Assembly: GCA_019912905.1 (NCBI GenBank)
Contig: JAIOHO010000262.1
Span: 1-8,199, forward strand
Source of the DNA: Anaerolineae bacterium
Lineage (GTDB): Bacteria > Chloroflexota > Anaerolineae > Aggregatilineales > Phototrophicaceae
Length of the DNA: 8,199 nt
Reading direction: 5' to 3'
Under the pieces are notes generated by a model. The model ran no database searches. It was not told the DNA's origin and saw only the letters and a list, made by a program, of their open reading frames with translations. The translations under genes and the position numbers were made by a program. This document shows positions 6,868 to 8,199 of this stretch, piece by piece. The stretch's first letter is position 1, and the number at the start of each line of letters is the position of its first letter.

Positions 6868-6890
6868 AAAAAATCGGGAGAAACCCCGAC
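6868..6890 (-). terminator. Possible - strand intrinsic terminator after the regulator gene
   Basis: TCGGG (6874-6878) pairs with CCCGA (6885-6889) around a six-base loop. On the + strand the run of six A (6868-6873) precedes the hairpin, so only on the - strand does it read as GC hairpin followed by six T. No - strand gene lies just to the right, so a terminator here would stop antisense transcription. On the + strand the same hairpin lacks a T-tract. The stem is only five pairs. Confidence 0.3.
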
Positions 6891-6942
6891 AATCGCCAGG
6901 ATGGGACGCGGGTTTTGCCTGCTACCTCCCTTCCTTGATGTG

Positions 6943-6955
6943 CCTTACCATAAGG
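6943..6955. promoter_or_regulatory. Short palindrome upstream of the DoxX-type gene
   Basis: CCTTA-CCA-TAAGG is a perfect 5+3+5 inverted repeat 37 bases before the start of the DoxX-type gene, in the 126-base gap after the regulator gene. It could be an operator half-site pair. No clear -35/-10 boxes were found next to it, and short palindromes occur by chance. Confidence 0.2.
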
Positions 6956-6981
6956 GCAACATGGTGAACAAAGCCGCACAC

Positions 6982-6987
6982 GAGGAG
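6982..6987 (+). promoter_or_regulatory. Ribosome binding site of the DoxX-type gene
   Basis: GAGGAG lies five bases before the ATG at 6993 and eight before the second, adjacent ATG at 6996. The spacing slightly favours the second ATG, so the true protein may lack the first Met. The strong site contrasts with the overlapping starts elsewhere in the window and suggests independent translation. Confidence 0.7.
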
Positions 6988-6992
6988 AAAAC

Positions 6993-7595
6993 ATGATGGC
7001 AATCACATTGAAAAAGCGGGTCATCGAGGAACCGCAGGCGATTACCCAACTGCTCAGCAACCCCCGCTTCTCGATCATCTGGCTGGTCATACGCGTCTGG
7101 CTGGGCTGGCAGTGGATCGAAGCATCCAGCCACAAGATCGGCAACCCGGCCTGGGTCCAGACTGGTGAGGCCCTGAAAGGCTTCTGGACCAGCGCCGTCG
7201 CCATCCCCGAAGGTGGACGCCCGGCCATCGCCTTTGACTGGTACCGCTCATTTCTTCAGGGTCTGCTCGATGCACAGGCTTATACCTGGTTCGCGAAACT
7301 GGTGGCCTATGGGGAACTGATCATCGGCATCGCCCTCATCCTGGGCATGTTCGTCGGCATTGCAGCCTTCTTCAGCGGTTTCATGAACTGGAACTTCATG
7401 ATGGCTGGTTCAGCCAGCATCAATCCGCTGCTGTTCGTGGCCGCTGTCACGCTCATCCTGGCCTGGAAAACCGCTGGCTACCTGGGTGCAGATTTCTTCC
7501 TGCTGCCCGCTATCGGGACACCCTGGAGCCGCAATAAATTTGTCGAAGAAGAACGGGTAGTGACTTCCCCCGCACTGGAACCGGCTGGCGACTAA
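6993..7595 (+). CDS. DoxX/DoxD-like integral membrane protein
   Basis: The 200-residue protein has about four hydrophobic segments (roughly 26-45, 100-121, 122-138 and 143-160), separated by a hydrophilic loop at about 46-98. The pattern of WLGWQWIEASSHKIG near the first helix, YGELIIGIALILG at 106-118 and the GFMNWNFMMAGSAS segment (129-142) matches the DoxX/DoxD family, often annotated as thiosulfate:quinone oxidoreductase membrane subunit. In well-studied archaea DoxD with DoxA oxidises thiosulfate and reduces quinone; many bacterial homologues have other or unknown roles in redox balance. No DoxA partner gene is visible here, so thiosulfate oxidation is not supported. Start is ATG at 6993 or 6996. 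The gene ends before a strong intrinsic terminator and is probably transcribed alone or by read-through from the two-component operon. Confidence 0.85.
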   Translation: MMAITLKKRVIEEPQAITQLLSNPRFSIIWLVIRVWLGWQWIEASSHKIGNPAWVQTGEALKGFWTSAVAIPEGGRPAIAFDWYRSFLQGLLDAQAYTWFAKLVAYGELIIGIALILGMFVGIAAFFSGFMNWNFMMAGSASINPLLFVAAVTLILAWKTAGYLGADFFLLPAIGTPWSRNKFVEEERVVTSPALEPAGD

Positions 7596-7617
7596 CCTCC
7601 CAACCTTCCTTTACCCG

Positions 7618-8199
7618 TTACAAAGGGTCATGAGAATTCTCATGGCCCTTTCTTATTTTTGTGCTCCTGGGCAGAGCGATGTAAACCGCGGCAAAACCAA
7701 TCAGGATAATCGCCAGCATCACCAGCATCGAAATCAGCTTGAACGAGCGGCTTTCGAGCACCAGCGTCAGCGTGCCAAAAAAGGTACAGAAGGCATAATA
7801 TCCCAGCACAATCTGCCGCTGGCTGAAACCCAGGTCAATCAGACGATGATGGATATGCCCACGATCCCCCTTAAAGGGGCTGCGACCCGCAAACAGGCGG
7901 TTCACGATCTGCCAGGCCGTGTCAATAATCGGCAGCGCCATAACCATCAGGACCGTCGCCATCTTCGCCCCCCCGATGATGCTCAGGCAGGCGATAATGT
8001 AGCCGAGCAGATAGGCCCCACCACCCGCAAAAATCCGCGCGGGATAGAAGTTAAACAGCAGAAAGCCGAGCGTACTGCCTATCAACGCCAGCGGAAGCAA
8101 GCTCACGCTTTTTTGAGGCGGCACGAGGACAAACGCGCTGTTGATAAACAAGACGACCGCGGCGATCAGCACAACACCGTGTGACAGGCCATCCAGCCC
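7618..8199 (-). CDS. WecA/TagO-family polyprenyl-phosphate sugar-1-phosphate transferase, C-terminal part
   Basis: The frame is open to the window edge, so the N-terminus is missing; 193 residues are visible. The visible start GLDGLS is the end of the family motif NxxDGLDGLA, which shows that the gene runs past the edge and that the GTG at 8172 is internal. Several membrane segments follow. The cytoplasmic motif GDRGHIHHRL (visible residues 111-120) is the WecA-type His-rich substrate loop. These enzymes transfer a sugar-1-phosphate, usually GlcNAc-1-P, from UDP-sugar to undecaprenyl phosphate, starting glycan synthesis. Odd point: PARIFAGGGAYLLG (53-66) lacks the Asp of the usual FMGDxGS motif, a metal ligand in MraY. 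This may be a lineage variant with a shifted ligand or an altered enzyme. The last codons overlap a + strand terminator. Confidence 0.9.
   Translation of the reverse strand, partial: GLDGLSHGVVLIAAVVLFINSAFVLVPPQKSVSLLPLALIGSTLGFLLFNFYPARIFAGGGAYLLGYIIACLSIIGGAKMATVLMVMALPIIDTAWQIVNRLFAGRSPFKGDRGHIHHRLIDLGFSQRQIVLGYYAFCTFFGTLTLVLESRSFKLISMLVMLAIILIGFAAVYIALPRSTKIRKGHENSHDPL
7622..7660 (+). terminator. Strong intrinsic terminator of the DoxX-type gene, inside the 3' end of the convergent transferase gene
   Basis: Bases 7622-7651 form a 15+15 inverted repeat with no unpaired base: AAAGGG, a G·U pair, then CATGAGAA facing TTCTCATG and CCCTTT. The + strand then reads CTTATTTTT (7652-7660), the expected U-rich tail. 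It lies 26 bases after the DoxX-type stop. On the - strand the same bases encode the last ten or so residues of the transferase. There is no T-tract in the - direction, so it should not stop the transferase transcript early. Confidence 0.85.

Noticed and set aside
7630..8184. 184-codon + strand frame opposite the WecA-like gene
   Set aside because: The - strand product has clear WecA motifs and membrane helices; the + strand translation is Gln/Arg/His-rich, a usual shadow of such a gene.

Overview
This looks like a bacterial chromosomal segment of moderately high GC with tightly packed genes. The gene content fits a Gram-negative-like or Chloroflexota-type environmental bacterium: Met-ligated secreted cytochrome c, NarL-type two-component pair, DoxX-type membrane protein, and a WecA-like transferase with an Anaerolineae-style sequence. 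The Chloroflexota assignment is an impression from sequence style, not a proof. No rRNA, tRNA, CRISPR array, insertion sequence or phage gene was seen.

Left part (1-3464, + strand): four genes with overlapping stops and starts form the tail of a surface polysaccharide or glycoconjugate operon. They are the C-terminal part of a GT4 glycosyltransferase, a Gfo/Idh/MocA sugar oxidoreductase, a NodB-type polysaccharide deacetylase, and a SAM methyltransferase with an N-terminal zinc-ribbon. The ATGA, GTGA and 8-base overlaps argue for one transcript with coupled translation.

Middle part (3542-6866): a secreted mono-haem cytochrome c on the - strand converges on that operon and diverges from a NarL-type sensor kinase and response regulator pair on the + strand. 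The cytochrome is the most unusual gene here. It has a two-Cys N-terminal helical region, then a Met/His/Asp-rich stretch, then the CATCH haem site. A second insert of about 60 residues, with 11 Met and 13 Asp, lies between the haem site and the axial Met. A 404-base divergent intergenic region carries plausible promoters for both directions.

Right part (6867-8199): a DoxX/DoxD-type membrane protein gene with its own strong ribosome binding site ends at a very good intrinsic terminator. That terminator lies inside the last codons of a convergent gene, a WecA/TagO-family polyprenyl-phosphate sugar-1-phosphate transferase whose 5' end is outside the window. This enzyme would start lipid-linked glycan synthesis, which matches the polysaccharide genes on the left. 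It lacks the usual metal-binding Asp of the 'GDxGS' motif.

Working model (inference): polysaccharide genes flank a small envelope redox module, made of cytochrome c, a two-component system and DoxX, in which the kinase may sense an extracytoplasmic redox or metal signal.
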